From a virus, in the IMG/VR virus record IMGVR_UViG_3300025872_000207, positions 1-30,470 of that record: 30,470 nt of DNA. One strand, given 5' to 3'. A model generated the notes under the pieces. The model had not been told where the DNA came from. It saw only the letters and a program-made list of their open reading frames with translations, and did not search any database. Positions 13,838 through 22,437 of the stretch are shown in pieces (positions within the stretch are counted from its first letter, which is position 1; each line of letters starts with the position of its first letter). Both the position numbers and the translations under genes were made by a program.

Positions 13838-14182
13838 ATGAAGGTCATATTACAAAAGCTGAAGAAACAGGAGGAGGATAGCTATCTGGTAGCAGAGAGG
13901 TATTACACCATCCTGTCAGCTATTAATGATCTTAAGCTGACACAAAGGGAAATACAGCTTTTGGCTTTTACGGCTATTAGGGGGAATATATCCTATGCCA
14001 ATATAAGACAGGACTTCTGTGATAAGTATGGCACCACCAACCCCTCTATAAATAACATCATTTCCAGGCTGAAGAAGATGGGGGTGCTGGTGAAGGATGG
14101 AACGAAGGTGAAGGTGAACCCCAAAATCATATTAAACTTTGAAAACGATGTCACCCTTGAAATCAGACTTGTTCACAGATAA
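13838..14182 (+). CDS. Winged-helix DNA-binding protein, putative regulator
   Basis: A 114-aa basic protein. Residues 34-80 look like a winged helix: KLTQREIQLLAFTAIRGNIS, then QDFCDKYGTTNPSINNIISR with the likely recognition helix, then LKKMGVLVKDG as the wing. The KLTQRE..LL start resembles LuxR/sigma-region-4 or MarR-type domains. It is the first gene after the late promoter, a usual place for a regulator. It ends 7 bp before the IHF-like start. Confidence 0.75.
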   Translation: MKVILQKLKKQEEDSYLVAERYYTILSAINDLKLTQREIQLLAFTAIRGNISYANIRQDFCDKYGTTNPSINNIISRLKKMGVLVKDGTKVKVNPKIILNFENDVTLEIRLVHR

Positions 14183-14189
14183 TAAGCCC

Positions 14190-14606
14190 ATGAGCCTTCC
14201 TGTTAAGGATTGGATCATTAGAAAGCTGGCTGTGAAGATGATGACCAGTGAGAAGACAATTGAGACGGTGGTGAACCACCAGTTTCAGGAGGCTAACAAG
14301 GCGCTGGTGAAGCATAAGAGTTTGGAGATCAGTGGGTTTGGTAAGTTCTTCTTCAATGAGGGAAAAGCTGCCAAGCAGATGGCGAAGTTTGAAAGCCAGA
14401 AAGAGCTGTTCAGCAGGATTTTGGAGAACGAGGTGTTGACGGACCAGAAAAGGAAGTCGATAGAGCTCAAGCTGCAAATAGCCCTGGATAATATAAGAGA
14501 CTTAAAACCAAAGATGTATGTCGATGATTTCCCAGATTTACGAGGGGTGGAGGAACAACTTGATACCCCCAGAGAAACTGAAGACAGCGATCATAGAGAC
14601 GAGTAA
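14190..14606 (+). CDS. HU/IHF-like DNA-bending protein with tail
   Basis: Start at ATG 14190 (MSLPVKDWIIRKLAVKMMTS) is preferred; earlier starts at 14139/14148 fall inside the previous gene. Residues 1-70 follow the HU/IHF fold: helical dimer part, then LEISGFGKFFFNEGKAAKQM, matching the GFGxF strand and Arg/Lys-rich arm of the family. The remaining ~70 residues form a helical extension and acidic tail. IHF-like genes just upstream of terminase are a crAss-like phage trait. The role may be DNA bending in packaging or regulation. Confidence 0.82.
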   Translation: MSLPVKDWIIRKLAVKMMTSEKTIETVVNHQFQEANKALVKHKSLEISGFGKFFFNEGKAAKQMAKFESQKELFSRILENEVLTDQKRKSIELKLQIALDNIRDLKPKMYVDDFPDLRGVEEQLDTPRETEDSDHRDE

Positions 14607-14817
14607 TGAAAGAATGAGGATTTGTAAGCAGTGTGAACACCACTCAGCTAACAAAAAAGATTATAAAACCATCCGTCCTGATGCTCATTGCACCAAATGT
14701 GGGTGCACCCTGTCTGCAAAAACCAAATGTTTAGCATGTAGCTGTCCAATAGACAAGTGGGCAGCGGTGGTTACGCAAGAACAAGAAGAGCAAATGAAAA
14801 AAGATGATGGAAAATAA
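14518..14817 (+). CDS. Cys-rich zinc-binding protein (99 aa)
   Basis: A 99-aa protein with eight cysteines: CKQC (36-39), then CTKCGC, and CLACSC with the ending CPIDKW, suggesting two zinc sites. The N-terminus (IYEGWRNNLIPPEKLK) is a pattern I associate with small zinc proteins of Bacteroidota phages, so the start at 14518 seems real although it lies 89 bp inside the IHF-like gene in another frame. Function unknown. Confidence 0.8.
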   Translation: MSMISQIYEGWRNNLIPPEKLKTAIIETSNERMRICKQCEHHSANKKDYKTIRPDAHCTKCGCTLSAKTKCLACSCPIDKWAAVVTQEQEEQMKKDDGK

Positions 14818-15064
14818 AGAGGTTGTTTTAAAGAAGATTCCCCTGAGGGTGTTGATAGACATTCTGCAGGATGCCTGGAACAAAGGAGCTGACTACATCG
14901 ATATTATTGGTGTGGCAGACGAGGTTCAGGACAATATAGCCATTGCTATAAAGGAAGAATATTTTAATACCAATCCAGAGGAGGAGTTTGAAGTGGATGT
15001 GGAGCTAGAAAAGCTGGATGAAGATAAAGACATTACTGACGAAGATTTAAACCAATTAATATGA
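14804..15064 (+). CDS. Small acidic protein (86 aa)
   Basis: An 86-aa acidic, helical protein. Two ATGs (14804, 14807) open it. The core PLRVLIDILQDAWNKGADYI is followed by a very acidic tail (EEEFEVDVELEKLDEDKDIT). It overlaps the zinc protein by 14 bp and the next gene by 4 bp (ATGA). No family recognised. Confidence 0.7.
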   Translation: MMENKEVVLKKIPLRVLIDILQDAWNKGADYIDIIGVADEVQDNIAIAIKEEYFNTNPEEEFEVDVELEKLDEDKDITDEDLNQLI

Positions 15065-15240
15065 ACCCTGTAGTAGAAGCATGGATTGTTATTGAGAAAC
15101 TGGGAGCTCTTGTGGCTACACCAGGCATCTCAGAAGATGTTAAAACTCTAGCTAACGAACAGATTGCTAAGCTTTTAAAGGATGTGATTACACCTGGACT
15201 AAGCAAGCTCTCTGCTAGTTCGGCTGGAATTATTGCCTAA
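15061..15240 (+). CDS. Small helical protein (59 aa)
   Basis: A 59-aa frame from ATG 15061, which overlaps the previous stop by 4 bp. The sequence MNPVVEAWIVIEKLGALVAT and then PGISEDVKTLANEQIAKLLK reads as amphipathic helices ending in a Ser/Ala-rich tail. The tight overlap and clean packing (3 bp to the next ATG) support it as a gene. Function unknown. Confidence 0.65.
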   Translation: MNPVVEAWIVIEKLGALVATPGISEDVKTLANEQIAKLLKDVITPGLSKLSASSAGIIA

Positions 15241-15243
15241 ATT

Positions 15244-15531
15244 ATGCATATGGGAAAACCCAATGATTATTACAGAGTGCTTGCACTCCTCCAGCAATTA
15301 CAAGTTAGCTATCCTAATTACAATATGGGTAGACATATAGCCACTGCGCTAGATGAGTATGGAGATGTGTGGGGACTTACAGATAGGGAGATATTGTTTG
15401 CTCTGGAGAAGTATAAAGCTGAGCTGGATATGGATGTCCCACACACGGACGAGAGTGAGATAGACCAGATTATAAAGGAGGGGATGAATCTGGAGAACAT
15501 ACTAAAAGAAGAAGATGGCGAAGACTATTAA
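15244..15531 (+). CDS. Unrecognised acidic protein (95 aa)
   Basis: A 95-aa soluble helical protein; start at 15244 or the in-frame ATG 15250 (MGKPNDYYRV). The pattern YRVLALLQQLQVSYPNYNMG then WGLTDREILFALEKYKAELD suggests a compact helical domain. An acidic tail overlaps the next gene by 17 bp. Position two genes before TerL means it could take part in packaging, but I see no diagnostic motif. Confidence 0.75.
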   Translation: MHMGKPNDYYRVLALLQQLQVSYPNYNMGRHIATALDEYGDVWGLTDREILFALEKYKAELDMDVPHTDESEIDQIIKEGMNLENILKEEDGEDY

Positions 15532-15850
15532 AAAAACTACATACGTAAATGCTGAGCTTGATTGGGCAGAACAGCAGCTTTCCTCATGGAAGGCTTATGT
15601 TGATGCCAATCCCCTGCATGAACTTAAAGACAGGATTGAGTGGAAACCAACGGCAAAAGGTGGAATGCTTCCAATGGTGATTGCATCAATCGAAGCACAA
15701 GGTAAGTTTATACAGGAAACAATGAAGAACTACTTAGCTCTTCTTGAGGTGGTGGAGAAACTACGTGAGAAAGAGGAAGCTAAAGTGGAAATCAGAGGTA
15801 ATGGAGAACTAAGCTCCATGGCTGAAGACTTCCTTAAGAGCAGAAGATAA
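15515..15850 (+). CDS. Protein before TerL, possible small terminase
   Basis: A 111-aa basic helical protein (WAEQQLSSWKAYVDANPLHE, FIQETMKNYLALLEVVEKLR) with a C-terminal coiled-coil-like part. It overlaps the TerL start by 1 bp (TAATG). The position directly upstream of TerL and the helical make-up fit a small terminase subunit. However, I see no clear helix-turn-helix at the N-terminus, so this is position-based only. Confidence 0.6.
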   Translation: MAKTIKKTTYVNAELDWAEQQLSSWKAYVDANPLHELKDRIEWKPTAKGGMLPMVIASIEAQGKFIQETMKNYLALLEVVEKLREKEEAKVEIRGNGELSSMAEDFLKSRR

Positions 15851-17877
15851 TGAGCGAGCTTATAAGCATAGACTACAAAGACTGGTTTATTAACCAGGGG
15901 CGTCTGCCTGACCGTGAGTCTGCAGAGTATAAGCCGTTTTTTGACTTTCATAGAGAAATATGCTTGAACGGGTGCTTAATGAACGGGGTGTATATCAACC
16001 CATTCCTTTACTGGCACCTAAATGTTTGGCATACAGAGGTGGATGTTGTAGATGAAAGAGGACGCATCTTCCAGAAATATGCAAATCCCCTGTTACGTGA
16101 TAACGAATGGATTGTGACAAATGAGATTGACAGGGCACAACAAGATAAAAAGGGCTTGGTGATACTAGGAATACGACGTTTTGCCAAGTCTGTTTTAGAG
16201 GCTTCTTACATAGGGTGGGGCGCAACATTTGATGAAAACTCCCAGAATGTGATCGCTGGGTTAAATGCCCCCGACATAAAGCTGATCACAGATAAGCTGG
16301 ACAAGGGCCTCAACTTTTTGCCTGAAGCATGGAGATGGCAGAGAGTTGAAGACAACTGGAAAAACCAAGTCACCCTAGGTATCAAGACTCGTGGAGGAGA
16401 ACGTATACCGTTCTCTCAAATCCTCATCCGTAACCTGGATGAAGGTAATAACGAAGAGGCTATTGCAGGTACCAAACCTCGTAAACTAATCATTGACGAG
16501 ATTGGTAAGGGCAACTTCCTCAGAGGCTTTCAGGCAGCTGTGCCAGGTTTCACCACACCTTATGGTTGGGGATGTTCTCCTCTACTTACGGGTACAGGTG
16601 GTGACATGAAGAAATTCATGGATGCCAAGAGCCTAATGTTTGACGTGGACAACTTCAACTTTCTCACTTATAACAATGAGAAAGATGATAGACGAGTGCA
16701 CGGACTTTTCATTTCCTATAAGTATAGGATGGAAGCTAAGGAAGAATCTACACTTGGAGCATTCCTTGAACATTCAGAGGACAGCGACCTGCACAATGTT
16801 CCTATGCTTGTAAGTAATGAGGAGAAAGCAAAGGAGATAACAGAAAACAATCTCGAACGCCTTAAAAAGGCTGGAGATAGAGTGGCCTATCTGAAGGAAA
16901 AGATGTACTATCCTATGGAGGTGGATGACATCTTCCTGAATGAGGACACAAATATATTTGACATAGAAGCAGCCAAGCGTCAAAAGTCTAGGTTGCTCAT
17001 GCAGGGGCGTACAGGCACTCCCATTGTTCTGTTTCATGATGGTGAAAACATCAGCCATGAGTTTACAGATAAACAGCCCATAACCAACTTCCCCCTAAAG
17101 AACAGTGACTTGAAAGACGCTCCTGTTGTCATCTACGAATTTCCCATCGAAAATCCTCCATATGGACTTTATGTAGCTGGTGTTGACCCATATAGACAAG
17201 GTCAAGCTGCATATTCCACCTCTCTGGGTAGTGTGTACATTTATAAAAGAATGCATGACATAACAGGAGAGAAATATCAGGATATGTTCGTAGCTTCGTA
17301 CTGCGCTAGACCTGAGAAGAAGGAAACGTGGGAAGAACAGGCTAGATTGCTCATCAAATATTACAATGCTAGAACGCTTTGTGAGAATGATGACATCTCC
17401 TTCATAGAATACATGAAAGCAAAGGGAGATGCACACTATCTAGAGAAACAACCTGACTGGCTGAAAGAAGTGGTGCCTGGAACAACAGTGAAACGTGACT
17501 ATGGTGTACACCGTTCTGCAGATAAGATAAGAGACTACCTGCATAACTGTCTGAAGAAGTATATGGAGGCTGTGATATATCAGGATAAAGATGAAGATGG
17601 TAAGGTGATTAAAGAAGTGACAGGTGTATCAAAGATATTTGATCCTGTGCTGTTGGAGGAGATAATTCAGTATAACGATCAAGGTAACTTTGACCGTATT
17701 GTGGCTGCAGAACTTGCTATAGCTCAGGCAATTAAGATGGACCCTGTGCTTGGTAAGGTGGGAGGATCATCAGATCCTAGAGTGAGTGCGATATTCAAAC
17801 CCAACAAGAAGAACGTATTGTTCACAGAATCTCGTGGGTTATTTAATAAAAGGAAAAAAAGTAAACTATTTTTATAA
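15850..17877 (+). CDS. terL: Terminase large subunit
   Basis: A 675-aa packaging motor. ATPase half: Walker A-like GIRRFAKS (107-114), Walker B LIIDE (213-217), coupling motif TGTGG (248-252). Nuclease half: GVDPY with Asp446, ENDD around 512-515, and NFDRIVAAE with Asp615, the three acidic clusters of the RNase H-like nuclease. The Walker A has Ala instead of Gly before the catalytic Lys, an uncommon variant. TerL pumps DNA into the prohead through the portal and cuts it. The stop overlaps the portal start by 1 bp. Confidence 0.93.
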   Translation: MSELISIDYKDWFINQGRLPDRESAEYKPFFDFHREICLNGCLMNGVYINPFLYWHLNVWHTEVDVVDERGRIFQKYANPLLRDNEWIVTNEIDRAQQDKKGLVILGIRRFAKSVLEASYIGWGATFDENSQNVIAGLNAPDIKLITDKLDKGLNFLPEAWRWQRVEDNWKNQVTLGIKTRGGERIPFSQILIRNLDEGNNEEAIAGTKPRKLIIDEIGKGNFLRGFQAAVPGFTTPYGWGCSPLLTGTGGDMKKFMDAKSLMFDVDNFNFLTYNNEKDDRRVHGLFISYKYRMEAKEESTLGAFLEHSEDSDLHNVPMLVSNEEKAKEITENNLERLKKAGDRVAYLKEKMYYPMEVDDIFLNEDTNIFDIEAAKRQKSRLLMQGRTGTPIVLFHDGENISHEFTDKQPITNFPLKNSDLKDAPVVIYEFPIENPPYGLYVAGVDPYRQGQAAYSTSLGSVYIYKRMHDITGEKYQDMFVASYCARPEKKETWEEQARLLIKYYNARTLCENDDISFIEYMKAKGDAHYLEKQPDWLKEVVPGTTVKRDYGVHRSADKIRDYLHNCLKKYMEAVIYQDKDEDGKVIKEVTGVSKIFDPVLLEEIIQYNDQGNFDRIVAAELAIAQAIKMDPVLGKVGGSSDPRVSAIFKPNKKNVLFTESRGLFNKRKKSKLFL

Positions 17878-20471
17878 TGGCTATCATTAGATATACCAAG
17901 GATGCTACGATTAGATATGCCTATCTAAACATATTCCCTGATCAGTTCAAGACTGACAAGGAAAAGCAAGATGAGAGTTGGATAAAGAATACCATGGACT
18001 ACTTTGCAAACAAGGCATATGCTGAGTATGTAAAGAATCGTGACACCTTTGTCAAGAATTATGACTTAATGAAAGGCATCCTTCGCATGGAGGACTTCTA
18101 TCAGGAGCCTCAGGTGAGAAGCTTTACAGATATGATGACAGCTGATTTACAGCTTCCTGCATACGTGAAGATGTATTCCATCATAACCACTCCTGTTAAC
18201 GAGCTGGTTGGCGAGATATCAAAACGTCCAGACACATTCCGTGTTAAGGCATTTGATGATGACAGTAAATCTGAAGAGTTGCAGTTTAAGACAGAGATTC
18301 TTCAGCAATACGTTTTAAATGAGGCTAAACAAAAAATCATACAGTCTGCTGCTCTGAGTGGAGAAGAAATTTCTGATGAGGAATTGCAGCAGATGAGTTT
18401 TGAACAAGTGAAAGAACAATTGGATGCTTACACATCTGTGGCTGAGAAATGGGCCAACCATGTTCTCACTTGTCAGAAAGCAGAGTTTAACTTAAAAGAA
18501 AAGTCAGAAGACGCCTTCCGTGATATGTTGATATCTGGAAGGGAGTTCTATCACATATATGAAGACAACTCAAAACTTGGATTTAACATTGAGGTGGCTA
18601 ACCCAAAGAACACTTGGTTTCTTACAACTCCTGATCGTAAGTGGATCTCTGATCCTACAGGTAGAGCTCAGGGGGCTTATGCCGCTGGTACAGTTCAGGT
18701 TATGGAGCTTTCAGAAATCATTGAGAGTATTCCTGACCTCACCAAAGAAGAGATTGATCACTTACGTTCATCTCTTCAAGACTATGGATTGATTAATGTA
18801 CGTGAGTCCAACCTTGGTAATCCTGATGCGATTCCTGGTATAGACTCTGTAATGTATGATACATATGATCCTCTTGTTCTTCAAACTCGTATGATTATTG
18901 AATCAGAGATGAAGGAGAACAATGATGGATTGAAAGACTTCTTGGGACTTACATCTAACGTATCTTCCTTTGGATACAAATACGTTGTTGTTCGTTGTTA
19001 CTGGATTAGTAAGAAGAAGATTGGTAAGCTCATCTATTTAGATGAATTGGGCAACGAACAGTCTGTTCTGGTAGACGAGAACTACAAATCTGGTACTGTT
19101 CCTACACAACAGAGTTTGGAATGGGGATGGATTAATCAATGGTATCAGGGTACAAAGATTGGTCCAGACATCTATCACATCAAACCATTCAAGCTTCTTA
19201 ACTATTGTCCCATCATTGGTACAACTTATGAAGTGAAGAACACAGAGGCTAAGTCTCTAGTAGATTTGATGAAACCTTTCCAAGTGTTGTACAACGTTTG
19301 TATGAACCAGTTGTACAAATTGCTTGAGAAGGAAGTGGGTAAGGTGTATTTGACTTCCATCAGACATATTCCTGTTCCAAAGGATGGTGATGCTCAAGAT
19401 GCATTAGACATCTGGGAAATGGAAGCACGTAACAGGGGTGTTGTATTTATTGATGATAGCCCTGAGAACTTAAAGAGTCCTTCTAGCTTCAACCAGTTTA
19501 GGGATATTGATCTTACACGTACACAGGAGATTCAATCTCGTTATACACTAGCTCAGCAAATGAAGAATGAATGTTGGGAACTGGTAGGTTTGTCTAAGCA
19601 ACGTCTTGGTTCTGTATCAGCTAGTGAGTCTGCAACAGGAACTAACACAGCCATTCAACAATCCTATTCTCAGACAGAACCTTTGTTTGTAGCACATGAA
19701 TATGTTCTTGGACAGCTATATCAAGCCATCATTGATGCAGCCTTGTATGTAGAATCCAAGAAGCCTCAGTCTACACTCTCTTATATTACAAATGAAGGAG
19801 AGTCAGCATTTGTTTCTGTAAATGGTTCTGATTTAAGATTCCGTGATTTGAAAGTGTTCTTGACTAATCGTCCTGAGGATACACAAATGTTCAATGAGCT
19901 TCGTCAACTTGCTCAGGCTGTTATTCAGAACGGTGGAAGCTTGTACGATGTAATTGAGCTTTACAGCACCAAGTCTATGAGAGCCATGAAGAAGGTGTTC
20001 AAAGATTTGCGTGATAAGCAAGATGCCATCCAGCAACAGCAATTGCAACAAAGACAACAAGAGCTTGATCAGCAACAACAACAAGCTGCAGCTCAATTGG
20101 AGCAGTCTCAATTGCAACATGAACAACAAATTGCTCATGATGACTACCAGAAAGAGCTTGACAGAATCAATAAGAAAGAGATTGCTATAATCTCAGCCAC
20201 AGGTTATGGAAAGGTGGCTTCCGAAGATGTAAACTCTAATGCTGTTCCTGATGTGTTGGAAGTGAGCAGACTTGCTAATGAAGAAACATCTGCAGCAAAT
20301 CAACATCAGGCAAAGCTTATGGAAATAGCATCCAAGGAAAGACAGGCTGCTGAAAAGCTAGCTCTGGAAAGAGAGAGACTTCAAGTAGATAGAGAAAATC
20401 AAAAGAACGACTTAGCAGTAGCTAGAGAAAATGCAAAAGGAAGGGCTAAACAACCTAAACCTAAGAAATAA
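17877..20471 (+). CDS. Portal protein
   Basis: An 864-aa protein directly after TerL, the canonical place for the portal, which forms the 12-fold ring through which DNA enters and leaves. The core (about 60-700) contains the typical mixed helix/strand layout. After it comes a long Gln-rich coiled coil (about 715-765, QQQQLQQRQQELDQQQQQ) and a Lys/Glu-rich helical tail ending in RAKQPKPKK. Long portals with Q-rich tails are known from crAss-like phages. No single signature motif exists for this family, so the call rests on order, size and pattern. Confidence 0.88.
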   Translation: MAIIRYTKDATIRYAYLNIFPDQFKTDKEKQDESWIKNTMDYFANKAYAEYVKNRDTFVKNYDLMKGILRMEDFYQEPQVRSFTDMMTADLQLPAYVKMYSIITTPVNELVGEISKRPDTFRVKAFDDDSKSEELQFKTEILQQYVLNEAKQKIIQSAALSGEEISDEELQQMSFEQVKEQLDAYTSVAEKWANHVLTCQKAEFNLKEKSEDAFRDMLISGREFYHIYEDNSKLGFNIEVANPKNTWFLTTPDRKWISDPTGRAQGAYAAGTVQVMELSEIIESIPDLTKEEIDHLRSSLQDYGLINVRESNLGNPDAIPGIDSVMYDTYDPLVLQTRMIIESEMKENNDGLKDFLGLTSNVSSFGYKYVVVRCYWISKKKIGKLIYLDELGNEQSVLVDENYKSGTVPTQQSLEWGWINQWYQGTKIGPDIYHIKPFKLLNYCPIIGTTYEVKNTEAKSLVDLMKPFQVLYNVCMNQLYKLLEKEVGKVYLTSIRHIPVPKDGDAQDALDIWEMEARNRGVVFIDDSPENLKSPSSFNQFRDIDLTRTQEIQSRYTLAQQMKNECWELVGLSKQRLGSVSASESATGTNTAIQQSYSQTEPLFVAHEYVLGQLYQAIIDAALYVESKKPQSTLSYITNEGESAFVSVNGSDLRFRDLKVFLTNRPEDTQMFNELRQLAQAVIQNGGSLYDVIELYSTKSMRAMKKVFKDLRDKQDAIQQQQLQQRQQELDQQQQQAAAQLEQSQLQHEQQIAHDDYQKELDRINKKEIAIISATGYGKVASEDVNSNAVPDVLEVSRLANEETSAANQHQAKLMEIASKERQAAEKLALERERLQVDRENQKNDLAVARENAKGRAKQPKPKK

Positions 20472-21001
20472 TGTTTGATAGGCTAATAGACCTACTTACA
20501 GGCTGGTTTGAACAACTGATTCCCTTCTTCATCGTAAGAGATTATGAGGAAGCAGTTGTTCTAAGGTTTGGTAGGTTCCACAAGGTGGCTAAACCTGGTT
20601 TCCACTGGCGCATCCCTTTTGTGGATGAGCCTATGGAACAGCATGTTGTGGTTACTACTATCAGCCTAGCTCCCCAGAGCTTATATACAAAAGACAAGCA
20701 GAACATTGTGGTGAAGGGTGTGATTAAGTACAGGATCTATGATGTTCAGACATTTCTTTTAGAAGTGTATGATGCTCAGGATGCTATATCAGATATGACC
20801 CAGTCTATCGTTAAGAACATCATCATGGATAAAACCCTGGATGAGTGTATAGATACTGAGATAGACAACACCCTCACGAAGAAAGCTAGGGTGGAAGCTA
20901 AGAAGTGGGGAGTGGAAATCCAGCAGGTAACCCTCACTGACCTAGCCCCAATCCGTTCTTTCAGGCTTATAAACGATACCATCGTAAACAAACTTGATTA
21001 G
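20471..21001 (+). CDS. SPFH/band-7 (prohibitin-like) domain protein
   Basis: A 176-aa protein. After a hydrophobic N-terminus (LIDLLTGWFEQLIPFFIV, about 5-22) comes the band-7 opening EEAVVLRFGRFHKVAKPGFH then WRIPFVDEP. The rest of the SPFH core follows (KDKQNIVVKGVIKYRIYDVQ). Cellular SPFH proteins (HflK/C, prohibitins, QmcA) are ~280-400 aa with a C-terminal coiled coil; this one stops after the core. They form membrane cages, often around the FtsH protease. Lying between portal and scaffold, with a 1-bp overlap to the portal, it is probably co-translated with head genes. Role unknown. Confidence 0.85.
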   Translation: MFDRLIDLLTGWFEQLIPFFIVRDYEEAVVLRFGRFHKVAKPGFHWRIPFVDEPMEQHVVVTTISLAPQSLYTKDKQNIVVKGVIKYRIYDVQTFLLEVYDAQDAISDMTQSIVKNIIMDKTLDECIDTEIDNTLTKKARVEAKKWGVEIQQVTLTDLAPIRSFRLINDTIVNKLD

Positions 21002-21123
21002 AGTAAATTAGATTAATGCTATATTATCTACGAAAAACCTTGATATAGCAACATAACTCTTTGCTATTCAATTATATCTATCTATTTTTACAGGCGTATA
21101 AACCAAATTAAAATAAACTACAT
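21002..21123 (+). promoter_or_regulatory. Intergenic leader before scaffold gene
   Basis: A 122-bp A+T-rich gap. It holds the inverted repeat TGCTATAT (21017-21024) / ATATAGCA (21043-21050), and the leader AAATAAACTACATATGG (21111-21127) that is repeated exactly before the gene at 24167. No full promoter consensus was found. The break suggests an internal promoter or an RNA processing point separating packaging from head genes. Confidence 0.5.
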
Positions 21124-22410
21124 ATGGCTGAGAACCTTGATAGTCCGTCATTCGGCAACTTTAGTATTGAAAATACTATGGAAATGGGACCTGGGGGAGC
21201 AGAATTGTTAAACGATCTGTTGTCTCCTGAGACTTCTACAAGCAACCCTGATGGTATTCAGGAGATTGTAAAGAATGTAGAAGATCCTGCCCCTGCTCCA
21301 AAACCTGATGTTCCTAAGGGAAAAGAAATTGTTCCTAAAGAAGATGGTAAAGAACCCACAGGTCAAGACCTCATCTCAAGCTTCCTTGGTGATAACACTG
21401 ATGAAGAAGAGACTGAGGATACACAACCCGCTGACAATCAACCAGTTAAAAAGAAAGCACCTGAAGCAAAACCTGCTGAAGCTGCTCCTGCTGATGAAGA
21501 AGAGAGCGAAGAGGGTGATGAGCAAGTGAGTCAATTCACAGCTCTTTCCCGTGATCTCTTTAAACTTGGTGTCTTTTCAAAAGATGAAGAAGAGGAAGAT
21601 GTAAACATCTCTACTCCTGAAGAATTCCTTGAGCGCTTCCAAAATGAGAAGAAGAAAGGAGCTGTTGAAATGGTACAAAACTTCATTGGTCAGTTTGGTG
21701 AAGACTATCAACAAGCATTCGACGCTATATTCGTAAAAGGTGTTAGTCCTAAAGAATACTTTGGTACCTACAATAATGTAGTGAGCTTTTCTGAAATGGA
21801 TCTGTCACAAGAGAACAATCAGGTGGCAGTGATAAAGCAAGCATTAGCTGACCAAGGTTTTGAGCCTGAGGACATTAACACAGAAGTTGAAAGACTTAAA
21901 AACTATGGTGATCTTGAGAGCGTAGCTACAAAGCACCATAAAGTGTTGGTTAAGAAGGAAGCCGCAAAGCTCTCACAAATGGAGCAAAAGGCTGAACAAG
22001 AACTCCAACAAAAACAGGCAGTTAAAAACCAATACATCCAAAACGTTCAACAAGTTTTACAAGATAAGTTGAAATCTAAGGAGTTTGATGGAATCCCCAT
22101 CAATCCCAAGTTGGCTAACGAACTACAAGACTTCCTACTGGTAGATAAGTACAAAACTCAGTCTGGTGAAACACTGACTGATTTTGACAAGACCATCTTG
22201 GAATTGAAGAGACCTGAGAACCATGCAACAAAAGTGAAGGTTGCTCTCTTGCTCAAAATCCTAGAAAAAGATCCCACCCTATCTACCATCCAAAAAACAG
22301 GCGTTTCAAAGAAATCAAACGAACTGTTTGGGGAAGTGGCTAGACAAGTGACTCGCACTAAGACAGCAAGTAGCTCTCAGCCTTCTAAACAAAATTCATG
22401 GTTCATTTAA
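21124..22410 (+). CDS. Capsid scaffolding-like protein
   Basis: A 428-aa acidic protein directly before the major capsid gene. Residues 1-140 are disordered-looking, rich in Pro, Glu, Asp and Ala (APAPKPDVPKGKEIVPKEDG). A helical middle and a coiled-coil region (about 275-325, AKLSQMEQKAEQELQQKQAV) follow, with a basic C-terminus (TRTKTASSSQPSKQ). An acidic disordered front, coiled coil and basic end is the usual make-up of phage scaffolds, which bind capsid subunits through the basic end. No protease motif is seen. Confidence 0.75.
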   Translation: MAENLDSPSFGNFSIENTMEMGPGGAELLNDLLSPETSTSNPDGIQEIVKNVEDPAPAPKPDVPKGKEIVPKEDGKEPTGQDLISSFLGDNTDEEETEDTQPADNQPVKKKAPEAKPAEAAPADEEESEEGDEQVSQFTALSRDLFKLGVFSKDEEEEDVNISTPEEFLERFQNEKKKGAVEMVQNFIGQFGEDYQQAFDAIFVKGVSPKEYFGTYNNVVSFSEMDLSQENNQVAVIKQALADQGFEPEDINTEVERLKNYGDLESVATKHHKVLVKKEAAKLSQMEQKAEQELQQKQAVKNQYIQNVQQVLQDKLKSKEFDGIPINPKLANELQDFLLVDKYKTQSGETLTDFDKTILELKRPENHATKVKVALLLKILEKDPTLSTIQKTGVSKKSNELFGEVARQVTRTKTASSSQPSKQNSWFI

Positions 22411-22437
22411 ATTTTCATTAAATAAAAGGATAACAAA

